Positions 19,122 to 29,211 of a stretch of DNA of 64,000 bases are shown one piece after another. Under the pieces are notes generated by a model. The model saw only the letters and a program-made list of their open reading frames with translations. It was not told the origin of the DNA and did no database searches. Origin of the DNA: Eukaryota sp. TZLM1-RC (Eukaryota; Metamonada: BaSk clade); contig JAUPSS010000003.1 of assembly GCA_040285825.1 (NCBI GenBank), positions 1,116,001-1,180,000 on the forward strand. Direction: 5' to 3'. The position numbers and the translations under genes are program-made. How positions within the stretch are numbered: position 1 is the first letter of the stretch; the number at the start of each line of letters is the position of its first letter.

Positions 19122-22100
19122 ATGTCTGATATTATTACCGAAAAAATGAGACTGAAAACCAATATTTCTATTGTTAATAGTTTGCAAACGCCATCCGAAC
19201 TAAATCTTCCTCCTGTTCCCAATGTTTCTGCTGATGATGTTAATTATGATTTAAATATTGATCAAACTCATTTACCAAAAACTGTTGCTCCTGATCCTAC
19301 GGATAATGTCTTGAAACATAGTTGTCCTTTTTGCAAAAAGTTCCTCTCTAATTCTTCTAATGGTCGCCCTCTCTTGTTTTGTTTTGACTGTCAAACAAGT
19401 GATTCTCTTCGTACACCTGTTAAAATTCCTGTAGAGGTGAGTCCAGCGAGTTCTGTTTCTTTGTCAATGGAAATGCGTTCTTTTTCTTCGCAATTGAAAT
19501 TAAACAAATGGAACATAACAAGATTTTGGAAATTCTTTGCCAAAAAGAATAAGAAGAAAATTAATTACAAACCAAAACAGAGAAAAGCTAATTCATCTTT
19601 TCAAGCAAGAAAATTGTTTTTGAGAGGTAGATATGGAAGCGGATTAAAAAATATTTTTTCGGGAAAACTGGCTGATACCAATCTCGAAACTGTTGAAAAA
19701 TTGAAATCCCTCCATCCAACTGAACATTTTTGCCCCAGTAAGCCTTCTATTTGTCAATATTGGCTGGAAAATCCATTTCAGGCTCAAGAAGTATTGAATG
19801 CCGTTGCTAAATTACCAAAAGGAAAAGCTGCTGGTCCTTCAGGCATTTCCTTTGATTTGTTAAAAACTGCCTGTAAAAATGCTCCTGAAATTGCTGAGGA
19901 TCTTGCTTCCTATTTTCAAAACTTAATGTGTTTAAATTATGTTCCTCCGCCTGAATTGACTGCTGCCCGTTTAGTTGCTTTAGTTAAACCTGGTAAAGGT
20001 GACAAACCTGATGGAGTTAGACCAATTGCTATTGGAGAGTCATTAACCAGATTGCTTTCTTCGCTTATTTTTAACAGAATTTCTACTAAAGCAAGGGACT
20101 ATTTGAAGCCTTTCCAATTTGGTATAAAAACTGTTGAAGGTGCTTCTGTTGCTTCAATGACTTCAGATGTTTTTTTCATTGTCAACAACATCAATATATT
20201 TTCAATTTGGATTTCAAAACTGCTTTCAATTCTGTGAAACGTAATTGTATTTTTGATGTGCTTCTTCATGATTTTCCTGAACTTTCTGCATATTTTTATT
20301 TATTTTATGGAAAAAAATCAGACTTAATTTTTGACTCCTTTACCCTTGAATCTTCTTCTGGTGTGAAACAAGGTGATCCTCTTGGCCCTTTGCTGTTTTG
20401 TTTGGCTATTCATAATATTATTAAAATGACACAACAAGATTTCCCTGATTTGCGTATTGTTGCCTATATGGATGACATTTCTATTATTGGTTCTTTTGAA
20501 AGCATTTCTAGGGTCTCTGAAAACATTGTGGCGAAATACAAAGAAATTGGATTAGCTTTGAACCCATCTAAATGTCTCTTGATTGGTAGAGAAAAACAAT
20601 CTTTGATGATTGGTGGAGGTCAGATTCCTTTTATCAATTATGACCAACAAGCTTTTAAGTTTCTTGGATGTTGGCTTGGCAATTTGGATGAAATTTATTC
20701 CCAGTTAAACAATTTATTGGAGAAGTTTGACAAGGATCTTAGTTTTATTGCTGAATGTGACATTGAGAAACACATCAACTTTTTTATTTTAAAAATTTGT
20801 TATTCTGGAAAATTCACTCATATTTTAAGGTCAACTCCTCCTTCGGTATCTCTCAATTTTTGCAGATCTTTTAACAAACTTCGAGTCAAATTTTTTTCTT
20901 TTTTATTAGAAGTAAATGAATCTTTAATTCGAAGTCATGTATTTTGTTCAGCAGATTTGGGTGGCATTGGATTCACCAAATCTTCGATTCTGTGTAAAGC
21001 AGCATTTTTGGGAGGTGGTAAAAATTTTGTTTTTGAATTTTTCCAAAGGTTCCCTTTTGATGTTCATCTGATCAATGGTGAATCAAATTTTTATTCGAAT
21101 CAACTTCAATTTTTTTTTAAAAAATTTAATTTTATTCTAAACCTATAAATCAACATCTAAAAAAATCCATCTCTCCCAAAAACAAAAACACTAGATGCAA
21201 CTCTCTCATAGTGAGATCCAAGAGAAAGCAAAGCATCAGAAACCATCTTCAACATCCCCTTAAAAATAGAAAACACAATTCTATTTTTGCCAAAACAATC
21301 TGTTGAAATTTCTGCCAGTTCTTCTCTTTACAATCATTTCAAAATCATCCAAAAACGTAAAGCAGTTGGTGCAAGTGAACCAAAAAGGGAAAATACAAAT
21401 GGATACAAATTGTATTTTGCATGCTGTAGACTGGCCAATTTGGACAAAGGTTCATTGTATTTTTTTGAATTTAAAATTTTCAGCATTTGAAAGGGGATTA
21501 TGAATTTCAGAATTAACAAGCCTTTCATTTGAGGCATTACAAGGATCAACAGACATTACATCCAATAAAATGAAGCTTCCATCTAATCCAGGTAATATGA
21601 CATCACCTCTATTATTCTTATGAAAATCATTTTCAGCATCAAACAGATTTGACAACAAAGGTTCCAAGAAGGATTCAATTCTATGAGATTTACACATACA
21701 ATATAACTGGTCTCTTACAGCATCATGAACCTTGCTTCTAAAAGTAATAAAATGTTTACAATTTAACAAATGAGTAGTTGTAATTTCTTCAAATCGAATT
21801 AGATAATTTGCCTAGTGATATCTGGATTCAGTGTTTTCCTCAAAATGTTCAAGAAATTCCCACCCGATCACTTCCAAATTTACGTTTTTGCTTGAAAAAG
21901 CTTCAGCACCATCTGGTTAAATTATATGAAGGCATGGATTATGAAGTAAGACTTGGCTTGGCCAAAACTAAAAATCCCGCTTTCGGTAATTTTTTAAAGG
22001 ATATTCGTGATAGTTCAGCTGCTGCTTTAGTAACTCAAGTTCCCTCTGTTTATGGACTTTTGTTAAAAGACAATGAATGGCTTCTAAACATGCGTTTTCG

Positions 22101-22824
22101 TTGTTTTCTGTGGCCAAACAATTTGCCCAATCATTTAACTTGCAAATGTGGTAAACCTCTTTTGTTTACTCATCTTTTGAACTGTAAACATTTCATTACG
22201 TTTAGAAGCAAAGTGCATAATAACGTCAGGGACCAAATTTTTGTAATGTGCAAATCATATCGAGTAGATTCCTTTTTAGAACCGCTGTTATCAAAATTAA
22301 TTCTTGATGATCCCAATATTGATAGTACGCGTTACAACAGAGCTTCTTTGGGTCTGACTAGAGGTGATCTAGTTGTTCCTGGTTTAAATGGTAGTTTTAC
22401 TATTTTGGACGCCATGTCTATTGACCCTTGTAATTCCTCTAACGAACATTTCATTAACTCGGATGTAAATAATCCTCTTCTTGCAGGCGAAAAATATAAA
22501 ATTGCTAAATATGCGAAACCCATTTCCTCGGTTAATGAAAATTCTCATGCCCAATATAATTTATGTCCATTTGTTTTTTCTTTGCTTGGATCTCTAGGTA
22601 AGGCTGCTATGGCTTTCCTTGAGGATTTTGTTGTAGTTGTAAAAGAAAGAACTGGAAGAATTTTCAATCGTGTTTACTGGCAAAACAGGATTGTATTTTC
22701 TATTTTTAAGGGAATGGTAACACTAATTTCTGATTCACTATCTTCTTTTGGGAAATTTTCTGAATCTTTAGCGATTAATTGTTTTGATGTAGGGGAGGCA
22801 GGTTTTGAGGATGTGGAGTTTTAA
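19122..22824 (+). pseudogene. retrotransposon polyprotein: zinc finger, reverse transcriptase, CCHC, REL endonuclease
   Basis: The N-terminus has a C-x2-C zinc-finger-like motif (HSCPFCKKF, then CFDC). A basic linker leads to LPKGKAAGPSGISFDLLK, RPIAIGESLTRLL, the RT core NLDFKTAFNSV, SSSGVKQGDPLGPLLFCL and the catalytic AYMDDISIIG. Near the C-terminus are CKCGKPLLFTHLLNCKHF (C-x-C-x7-H-x4-C) and RGDLVVPGL...ILDAMSIDP, the order seen before restriction-like endonucleases of R2/NeSL/CRE-type elements. Two lesions exist: a frame change at a T7 run near 20170-20176 and the 677-bp antisense insertion. Removing the insertion restores YSNQLQIELDNLP in frame. The element encodes the machinery for target-primed reverse transcription in the nucleus. 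Confidence 0.85.
21110..21786 (-). mobile_element. 5'-truncated family 1 copy inserted antisense in its relative
   Basis: Minus-strand sequence nearly identical to about 35.63-36.3 kb, with its poly(A) seen as T9 at 21110-21118. It is flanked by CTTCAA at 21104-21109 and 21787-21792. The direct repeats and the restored host frame show precise insertion by target-primed reverse transcription after the host element had landed. Confidence 0.85.
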
Positions 22825-22865
22825 TTGTGTATTTCATATTTGTTGTTGAATAAAAATAAATAAGG

Positions 22866-23765
22866 TTGATGGATTGAACATTTAATTAATTGAAATTGAA
22901 GATTTGCTTCAATTCATAAATAAGTTTCTAAATTACAGAACCATGTTTTGTTGTTTTATATCTGATGTGAAAGTTAAGAACTGATGAATTGATAAGGGAA
23001 TTGGTGCTATTGTATTGTCAAAACGGGTTTCAGGAATTTCATCAAAGTCAGAAAAAGACTTATAGGGAAGATCTTGATTCATTTCATCAACTTCCGATAA
23101 TCTCAAGTCACAACTTCAGTTGAGGATATTCAACTTAAACTAAGGAAGAGGAAGTGGATGTGGAGGTGGGGGATCGCCAGAAGGAGGACGAGCAGGGGGT
23201 GCAGCAGAAGTTGTTGGCGCAGTTTGGGATGGACGATCTGCAATAGACTCGAGTTTAGACTCAAGAATAGCCAATAGTGCCTCTACAGACTGTCTTTTGT
23301 TAGTTATCTCCGCTAGTCTATTTATGGGATCCAATGTTTTATAGTCAATGTGTGAGCTCACTGAATGAAACCTATAATCTCTATAATAGAAAAGCCAACA
23401 GTTCCACCAAGATCACTGGCGAACTCAGATATAGTTGAACGAAGAGCAAAAGGTTCTTCGTCAAAGAGGGAAAGAAATGGTAAGGAAGAAACGGGTGTTG
23501 TGACTTCCCTTGTACATGTTTGTACTGAATAAAGGAATTAAATTGTGAAATTTTACGAATTTATTCAATCTACAAACACTTTTGATTAAACGAGAAACTG
23601 CTTTGACTGACAACAATTTCACCAAATTTCACATCAGTTCACTATTTCTAGGAAAGAAAACGCTTAAAGCAGGTCCAGTATCTATCTAAATTTGTCTATA
23701 TATCAGTTTGTCCATGTTCCATTATTTTGTGGATGTAAGAACTTGAAAATAAACCAAATTTTAAC
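22866..23765 (-). other. companion gene of Fanzor unit A (divergent, multi-exon, broken)
   Basis: Three coding-like blocks on the minus strand are conserved with units B and/or C. Block 1 (about 23590-23382) includes REVTTPVSSLPFLSLFDEEP and RSTISEFASDL. Block 2 (23361-23140) includes LDPINRLAEITNKRQSVEAL, ESKLESIADRPS and a proline-rich tail. Block 3 (about 23104-22933) includes DLPYKSFSDFDEIPETRFDN and ends IKQQNMVL. A short GT-AG gap of about 39 nt between blocks 2 and 3 would splice in frame in unit C, but makes a stop here. I do not recognise the protein. It is transcribed away from Fanzor A, with an AGAAAT-N5-ATTTCT inverted repeat between them. Confidence 0.55.
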
Positions 23766-23769
23766 AGTA

Positions 23770-25765
23770 ACTGAAGATCAGAAATCAATCATTTCTGATT
23801 GTCTGTGAACTTTCCGTTTTCAATAAAATCTATGTAGTCATGAACACATACCTGCTCACTTCATCAGTTCTTTGAGCAGCCAGTGTGTGATTATAATGAT
23901 GGACAGCTGACCAGAGTTTTTGCTGTGCGCTTCCCTGAAGACAGTCATTTCCTGAATCAGCATCAATTTTGGATTCAGTGTCTTGACTTTGTGGCGGTCT
24001 TTGAGCCCAGAGTTAGACATCCATTCAACAGACTTGGCAAAGGTCATGAGTGTGAGAAGCTCGAGCGAATCTCTACATCATGGCCGCTTGCTACTTTGTT
24101 CTTATTCAAGAACAGGTCGTAAACATGCGCTACCCACTAGTAGGCCTCTCCAACAACTGGTGGATGCAAAGTGCCGCCAGCCGACAGCTCGTTGCTGATG
24201 GTCTTGTGTCTTGGAAGTTCAACTTCTTCCGCTCGTATGCAATTGGACATAACTGCCCTGCATCAGCCACTTATACTGGTTCTGTACTTCACAACAACAC
24301 GAACTTTCGGGAACCTCTTCTTTCTTGGTTCAACACACAACATAAATTGGCTGTCACTCTATTTAACTTCTTGGTTGGTGATCCGCAATGGTACAACACT
24401 CTTCATCCTTCCCGAAGAGTGACTCTTAATCAAAGGAATAATACCTACACCTTTCGTTGCGGATTAACAATCCAAAACCACCTCGAGCAAGCCTTTCCGC
24501 ATACATTCAGACAACAGAAACTCAGCCCTCTCGCTAGTTTGAAGCCTGCTTTTGTTCCCTTTTCCACATAGGTTGTCAACCATTTTATCTCCAAAAACAC
24601 ACCACGAACAATTTTGAAAAACCCTTATATATATTTTAGAACAAAAGCTAATGACTACACCATGTCTTCTAATGGTAATGGTGTCCGTATAACTGTCACA
24701 AACCACCCAAAAGCAACACAAGTGACATTGTCTGGAGAAGCCCTGGCAGAAAAGAAATCCAGAGGGGAACTTGATTATTACGAAACCACTCGGAATAGAA
24801 AACATACCTTGCAAGCCAAGGTTGAACGGCCAAGACCTCGCCAGAAACCAAAAGCTACTGAGTGGCAGGTACCTGATGACGAAACGGAAATGGTGTTCTG
24901 GGCCATCGACCCCAACCACTCAAATCTATGTGGTTCCAGCATTGGAACACGTTCAGGGCCGACCGTTTCCAATATCTTCTTGGTACCAAAGCAACGAAAA
25001 ATCAATCACTCCGCTTCACTGACGCACTCATCAATAGATGTTTATGACATGCAGAAATTGAACCATTATCTGCTTGAAATATCAACTATCGGTGACTATA
25101 AGGACTATGAAGGTAATAACGTAAGACGATCATTGCTGTAGCAGCAATTATATCTGAGTGCTCGAAAAGCATTGAGGAGAAACACATTTGACTTCTTTAT
25201 AAGAAAACAGAAAAAATTCAGCTCAATTATCAACAAAGCGAAAAAATTTGCAGACGGTCGAGAAGTAAAGGCGTGGTTTGGCAATGGAAGTGGTGGTACA
25301 TCACGTCAAAAAGTGAAAACACCACGTAAGGCGTTTCTCAAGTTGTTACAATGTTCATTTGCTAATGTCAAGATGGGAGATGAATACAAGACATCTGCAA
25401 AGGTGAACTGCTGCAAGATGCTACACCAAAAGATCTATCAAGAAGTGGATGGTGAAGTTAAAGTTCACAACGACTGTTTCAGTTGTCCGGAATGTAATCA
25501 AGTTTGGTCTAGAGACATTTCTACACCACTAAATCAGCTAGAAATTGCAAATAGTGAACACTAGTATGGAACAAGACCAGAAGCGTTCCAGAGACCACAA
25601 AGAAACTAGCTTCAAAGCTACGTATTGTTCTAGAGGAGAAATGGGGTCACTGAGATTGGTGGCCAATTATTCGAGGATTCTGGAACGTCTGTGGACGATC
25701 TCACCAAGGATGAAAGTTCTTGGAATAAGTTTGAAGAAAGTATGCATTTCAAATGAAAACCTGAC
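23770..25765 (+). pseudogene. Fanzor nuclease, copy A
   Basis: Near-duplicate of copy B (52.3-54.3 kb). N-terminal half: NQHQFWIQCLDFVAVFEP, then VADGLVSWKFNFFRSYAIGH and LLSWFNTQHKLAVTLFNFL. C-terminal half: RuvC-I MVFWAIDPNHSNLCGSS, a K/R-rich FFIRKQKKFSSIINKAKKF helix, GNGSGGTSRQKVKTPRKAF, then NCC, CPEC and RuvC-III VWSRDISTPLNQ, with the alternative-frame tail QDQKRSRDH. A 14-bp deletion near 24175 (relative to B) and a +1 shift before the probable 35-nt intron (24537-24571) break it. Both copies also share a TAG near 25139 that a 21-24-nt intron could remove. It ends about 50 bp before the MRH gene. Confidence 0.8.
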
Positions 25766-25811
25766 CGCGGACGTCAAAACATTTTCCCTCATATAATACA
25801 ACTGTTCAACA

Positions 25812-26531
25812 ATGAAACTATCACTGGTTGCCATTTGTTGCGTATTTGCTGTAGCCTATTGTTCTTCCTGTTCCTTTGAAACTGATAAGGGATACTATGA
25901 CCTGTCTTCCCTCAACGAGTATGTCCTCTCATTATGTTTTTACATCAGCAATGAACTTAGATGGGAAAAACCATTCACGGATACAGTGTGGTACTATCGC
26001 CCTTGCTCTCCCACAAAGATGAAGTGTGGAGCTTACAAAAATGCTGCACTCTGTGAAAAGGACGACAACGGAAACTTTCACAGCGGCGGCACCTTTGACT
26101 CACGCAAGGAATCATCTCTCGACTCCGACAAGGATGGTCTTGAGATTTCTTATCGTCACGGTGATGTTGGTTGCGGTGGTATTGCCAGAAGCTCAACTGT
26201 TCGTTGTATCTGTGATGCTTCCCAAGAAGGTGTTCTAGAAGATGTTGAAGAAATTGCTGACTGTACCTATCTGTTCAATGTTGTTTCAAAGGCTTGCTGT
26301 GCTGTCCCCAAACCTGTAGGATCTGGTAAAACCATCTTCATCGTAATTATTGTGGTCCTTATCATCTATTTCCTTGGGGGTTTCCTTTTCATGACCTTTG
26401 TTAAGAAGGAAAGCGGTGTCAATGCCATTCCCAATGCTGCCTTCTGGGGTGCTGTTGGAGCAGGTATTTCTAAAATGTTCACCTTCATAGCCTCCAAAAC
26501 TTTCAGAAGAAGTCAATATACCCAAGTTTAA
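25812..26531 (+). CDS. MRH-domain type I membrane protein (mannose-6-phosphate-receptor-like)
   Basis: The uninterrupted frame gives 239 aa. A 30-nt GT-AG intron at 25919-25948 is likely, because removing it gives YDLSSLNDNELRW, the expected start of an MRH domain, and leaves 229 aa. A signal peptide (MKLSLVAICCVFAVAYCSSC) is followed by an MRH-type core with YYRPC, GCGGIARSSTVRCICD and ADCTYLFNVVSKACC, then a TM helix at about residues 172-195 and a cytoplasmic tail with IPNAAFWGAV, matching the IPN-x2-FW motif of cation-dependent M6P receptors. Likely sorts glycoproteins between Golgi and endosome. The promoter lies within or next to Fanzor copy A. Confidence 0.8.
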   Translation: MKLSLVAICCVFAVAYCSSCSFETDKGYYDLSSLNEYVLSLCFYISNELRWEKPFTDTVWYYRPCSPTKMKCGAYKNAALCEKDDNGNFHSGGTFDSRKESSLDSDKDGLEISYRHGDVGCGGIARSSTVRCICDASQEGVLEDVEEIADCTYLFNVVSKACCAVPKPVGSGKTIFIVIIVVLIIYFLGGFLFMTFVKKESGVNAIPNAAFWGAVGAGISKMFTFIASKTFRRSQYTQV

Positions 26532-26815
26532 GTTTTCTGTAGTACATTTATCAAATTATTTGTTTATAAAATATTGTTATTGAATTGAATTCTACACTCT
26601 GACATCAGCAATGTTATGAAAATTACAGAAATGGTTAGAGTTTTTGTGAATCATGCTGATGATCGCAATAGATACAAACTAAAAGTGATCTAGTTCAGAG
26701 TTATTTGTATTGAATCTAGATCCTGTATATGTATATACGGGCAAATGCCCCTACGCGATCAATTCTTGTGGGGAATAATAACAAACACTTTCTTCTACAC
26801 AAATTATTTCTACAT
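26532..26815. other. spacer, no gene seen
   Basis: 3' flank of the MRH gene, AT-rich, grading into retrotransposon debris. Confidence 0.35.
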
Positions 26816-27165
26816 GATACTGCCGTATCTCCGGAAAAAAGATGTTCCAAATCTGACATTCAACATTTACTCAAAGTTGCAGAGTTTTCCAAAAAACAAA
26901 ATACGAAGCCCTTCTACAACGTTTCCATGGAGCAAGAGGCAGAAACATCAAATTTGTCCCAATGACTATTCCAATTTTTGGTACCATTGCAAGTAAAGGT
27001 TTCAACTTTTTAGAATCTTTAGGAAAACTTCTCACAGAAAGTGGCGGTACATTCAATTTTTTGATTTGAAAGAACAGAATTGTATTTTCGTTATTGAAGG
27101 CCCTTCCTCGTTATGTTAACTCCATTTTGAATAACATGACGGAGTTTTATAACAAAACGAGTTGC
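26816..27165 (+). mobile_element. non-LTR retrotransposon remnant (family 4)
   Basis: Plus-strand pieces read KYEALLQRFHGARGRNIKFV, PMTIPIFGTIASKGFNFLES, then after one stop KNRIVFSLLKALPRYVNSIL. These align with the C-terminus of family 2 (KRHKYTEILNDLNKS..., FAFSIFGNIGQSAFNFIND, LWKNRIIFAL). The stretch 26822-26905 is nearly repeated at 43000-43085, which defines another family. Confidence 0.65.
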
Positions 27166-27545
27166 TATACAAGTGAATAGCGAAAACATCCCGTCATTTA
27201 GTTGATGGGGTTTGAGTAGGTAAAAACATTGGTTAAGGTTTTTGGTTGAGTTTAAAATGTGTCTGTTGCAGGTTTTTTTTCTACACAGATATCGAGGCCT
27301 TTCATTGCCATTCGATCTTTCCTCAGCAATTATCAACATATTTAAACAAGCCAGCTTATTTCTATTGAAAGGTTTTGTTGAGCCATTGTTACTGTGGTTT
27401 AATTCTCACTATTGCAAGCTAATAAGCCCAGGTATTTTGCAACGACAGTCATTTTTACCTAATAGAAACCGGGATTCGATACCCTCAAAAACTGTATCAA
27501 GAATTTTCAAAACGAACCAGACATTTGACTGAAGTGAAAGCTTCA
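27166..27545. other. repeat-like spacer, nothing assigned
   Basis: AT-rich, with short frames only. A plus-strand frame from 27242 is weakly protein-like but shows no family motif. Confidence 0.3.
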
Positions 27546-28332
27546 TTAATCATTAATCATCAATCCGTCAAATCCATTTCTTTTCAGAATTTGAATCCAT
27601 CCAATTCGTCGAGTGGCTCTATGACGTTTTAAATTCTTAGAACCGTTTGTACCATAATCACCCATTAGTATTAATATATCTTTTGAGTTGCCAAACTGCT
27701 GAACAATATTTTTTAACAACCAACTTTCAGTCTTTTGCTTGTGAATAAAATCTTGCATTTTATGAATGCTCCACAAGTCAAGATCGTAAAGATCGATTGT
27801 TAAAAACTTGTCGAAGTTTACCAACCACAAAGTGAACAAAATCTATAAAAGTTACTGAATTTGCGGAAAACAAGGATAATTCAGTGTTTGCATTTTTAAC
27901 TGTCCGTTAGACTCTACTATTTGGCTTCTGTCGTGTTCTGCCTCAGTATACTTCGTCGCCCATCGTTTTTGGTTTCATTAATCCATGTTTTCAAAGACCA
28001 GGACATCTGAGTATTCTCAACCATTTTAATTTCTTGTCTTGATTCATCACCCAACTATTTCTATGCTGTTCAGTTTCATGTTCAGGAACCATGGCTAATT
28101 TTTGATCCGTTTTTTTACCCCCAAAATACAATAAATGGGACAATAAATTACGGTTTCCTTGATCACAAACAACAATTCGTTTATCTTGAGAAGTATCAAC
28201 ATCAACATCATCATACTGGCCTTGTTGTTTTCTGACCTTCTTAAATTTTACTAAATGTCCCAAATTGCCTCTATTTAAAGGACATTGAATCGCTTTTGAA
28301 CATACGTTTTCGTTGTTTTTACGGTCAAACAA
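27546..28332 (-). pseudogene. Fanzor remnant, two pieces
   Basis: The minus strand reads VVCDQGNRNLLSHLLYFGGK (28332-27991), resembling RuvC-I GxDxGxxNL. Further on (27839-27546) it reads KDILILMGDYGTNGSKNL and FKRNGFDGLMIND-like sequence, resembling the central GDW region and the strand before the zinc finger. Order and spacing fit a Fanzor of a lineage different from copies A and B. Stops and frame changes show that it is dead. It is oriented away from the Rrp7 gene. Confidence 0.5.
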
Positions 28333-28367
28333 TTTGCCTAATTAGTTAACCTGCAAATGTGGAAAAC
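28326..28367 (+). mobile_element. short non-LTR family 1 remnant at the Rrp7 start
   Basis: About 40 bp closely match the retrotransposon segment at 22118-22158 that encodes NNLPNHLTCKCGKP. Here it reads NNLPN-stop-LTCKCGKP. The apparent start codon of Rrp7 (28357) lies inside this remnant, in another frame. Confidence 0.65.
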
Positions 28368-29042
28368 CCACACCACTTTTCAGCACCAATTTCTGATTTC
28401 TTTTGGTGTTGTTGCATGTTTGTATCTCTTTGCCTCCAAGGAACAACATGTTCATTATACTTATATCTTAAACCACACAGAGGTTCTTCTTCTGATTTAC
28501 CTGTTGGACGCACTCTCTTTATTTCAAACTTTAGTCCTCTTTCTACCTCACAGCTGCGAAGTCTCTTTGCTACATTTGGATCCATTGAAGCTCTTCATCA
28601 CACCTCCGACAACCAAGTACACTTGGTATTTAATGAAAGAAGCTCCCTTAGTGCAGCCCTCTCATCATCTTCTACGACATTCCCACCTGTTACTGCTCCT
28701 ACTACTAAGAACATAGGTGATTGGCTATCTAACTATTCCACCTCGTTTTCTTCTGCATCTGCTCTACAAACTGAAATTAATGAGTTCATCACCTCGGTTG
28801 AAACAGACACGAATGCTGTTGCTGATACTACCGATGACGGCTTCAGACCAGTTACATCAGGAAGAAAAGCTCCCCAAGACCAACCCAAAAAGAAGAAGAA
28901 GCGTGAAGTTGGTGAAGGCTTTTACTCTTTTAATAAAATGACTAAGAGAAGGAGTGAATTGGCTGATTTACGAAAAGCTTTTGAACAAGACAAGCAAAAG
29001 ATTCAGATGATGCGACAATCAAGGAGGTTTCGTCCTTGTTGA
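28357..29042 (+). CDS. RRP7: ribosomal RNA-processing protein Rrp7
   Basis: Two exons, 28357-28405 and 28441-29042, separated by a 35-nt GT-AG intron, give 216 aa. After splicing, SFGTTCSLYLYLKPHR leads into an RRM-like domain (GRTLFISNFSPLSTSQLRSLF, then VHLVFNERSSLSAAL). The C-terminus is diagnostic of Rrp7: DDGFRPVTSGRK, then GFYSFNKMTKRRSELADLRKAF and EQDKQKIQMMRQSRRFRPC (family consensus FYxFQ...LR+KFEEDK+KI...RRF+PY). Rrp7 acts in the nucleolus in small-subunit processome assembly. The N-terminus is shorter than usual, and the first codons fall in a retrotransposon remnant, so the true start may have been lost or reused. Confidence 0.85.
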
Positions 29043-29211
29043 TGTTGAATTCCATTTGTATGAATTGGTTAGTTTTTCATGGTAAAGGGTAACAGAAGTA
29101 AAGAAAGGTGGTTGTGATCCTGAGATGTTTATTAAATTTCAGAGCAGAAGGCTCGCTTATGGATACACTAGAGAGAACAAATTATCTAAATAAATAAAAT
29201 TAAATAAATTA
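29043..29211. other. convergent 3' spacer
   Basis: About 170 bp between the Rrp7 and poly(A) polymerase stop codons, with an AATAAA-type signal in each direction. No gene seen. Confidence 0.5.

Larger units (their letters stand above)
19099..22865 (+). mobile_element. full-length R2-like non-LTR retrotransposon (family 1)
   Basis: A complete insertion with 12-bp target duplications TTGATGGATTGA at 19087-19098 and 22866-22877. The unoccupied sequence is present once in unit C at 38879-38890. It begins 23 bp before the ORF start and ends in an A-rich tail after AATAAAAATAAATAA. It contains one polyprotein ORF and a nested antisense insertion at 21110-21786. It has interrupted unit A of the Fanzor-linked repeat. 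Confidence 0.9.

Noticed and set aside
23770-25765. Terminal inverted repeats for the Fanzor units
   Set aside because: Comparison of A, B and C gave homology limits (AAGAAATTGATTTG at one end, CAAATGAAAAC at the other) that are not inverted copies of each other, and no target duplication was found.
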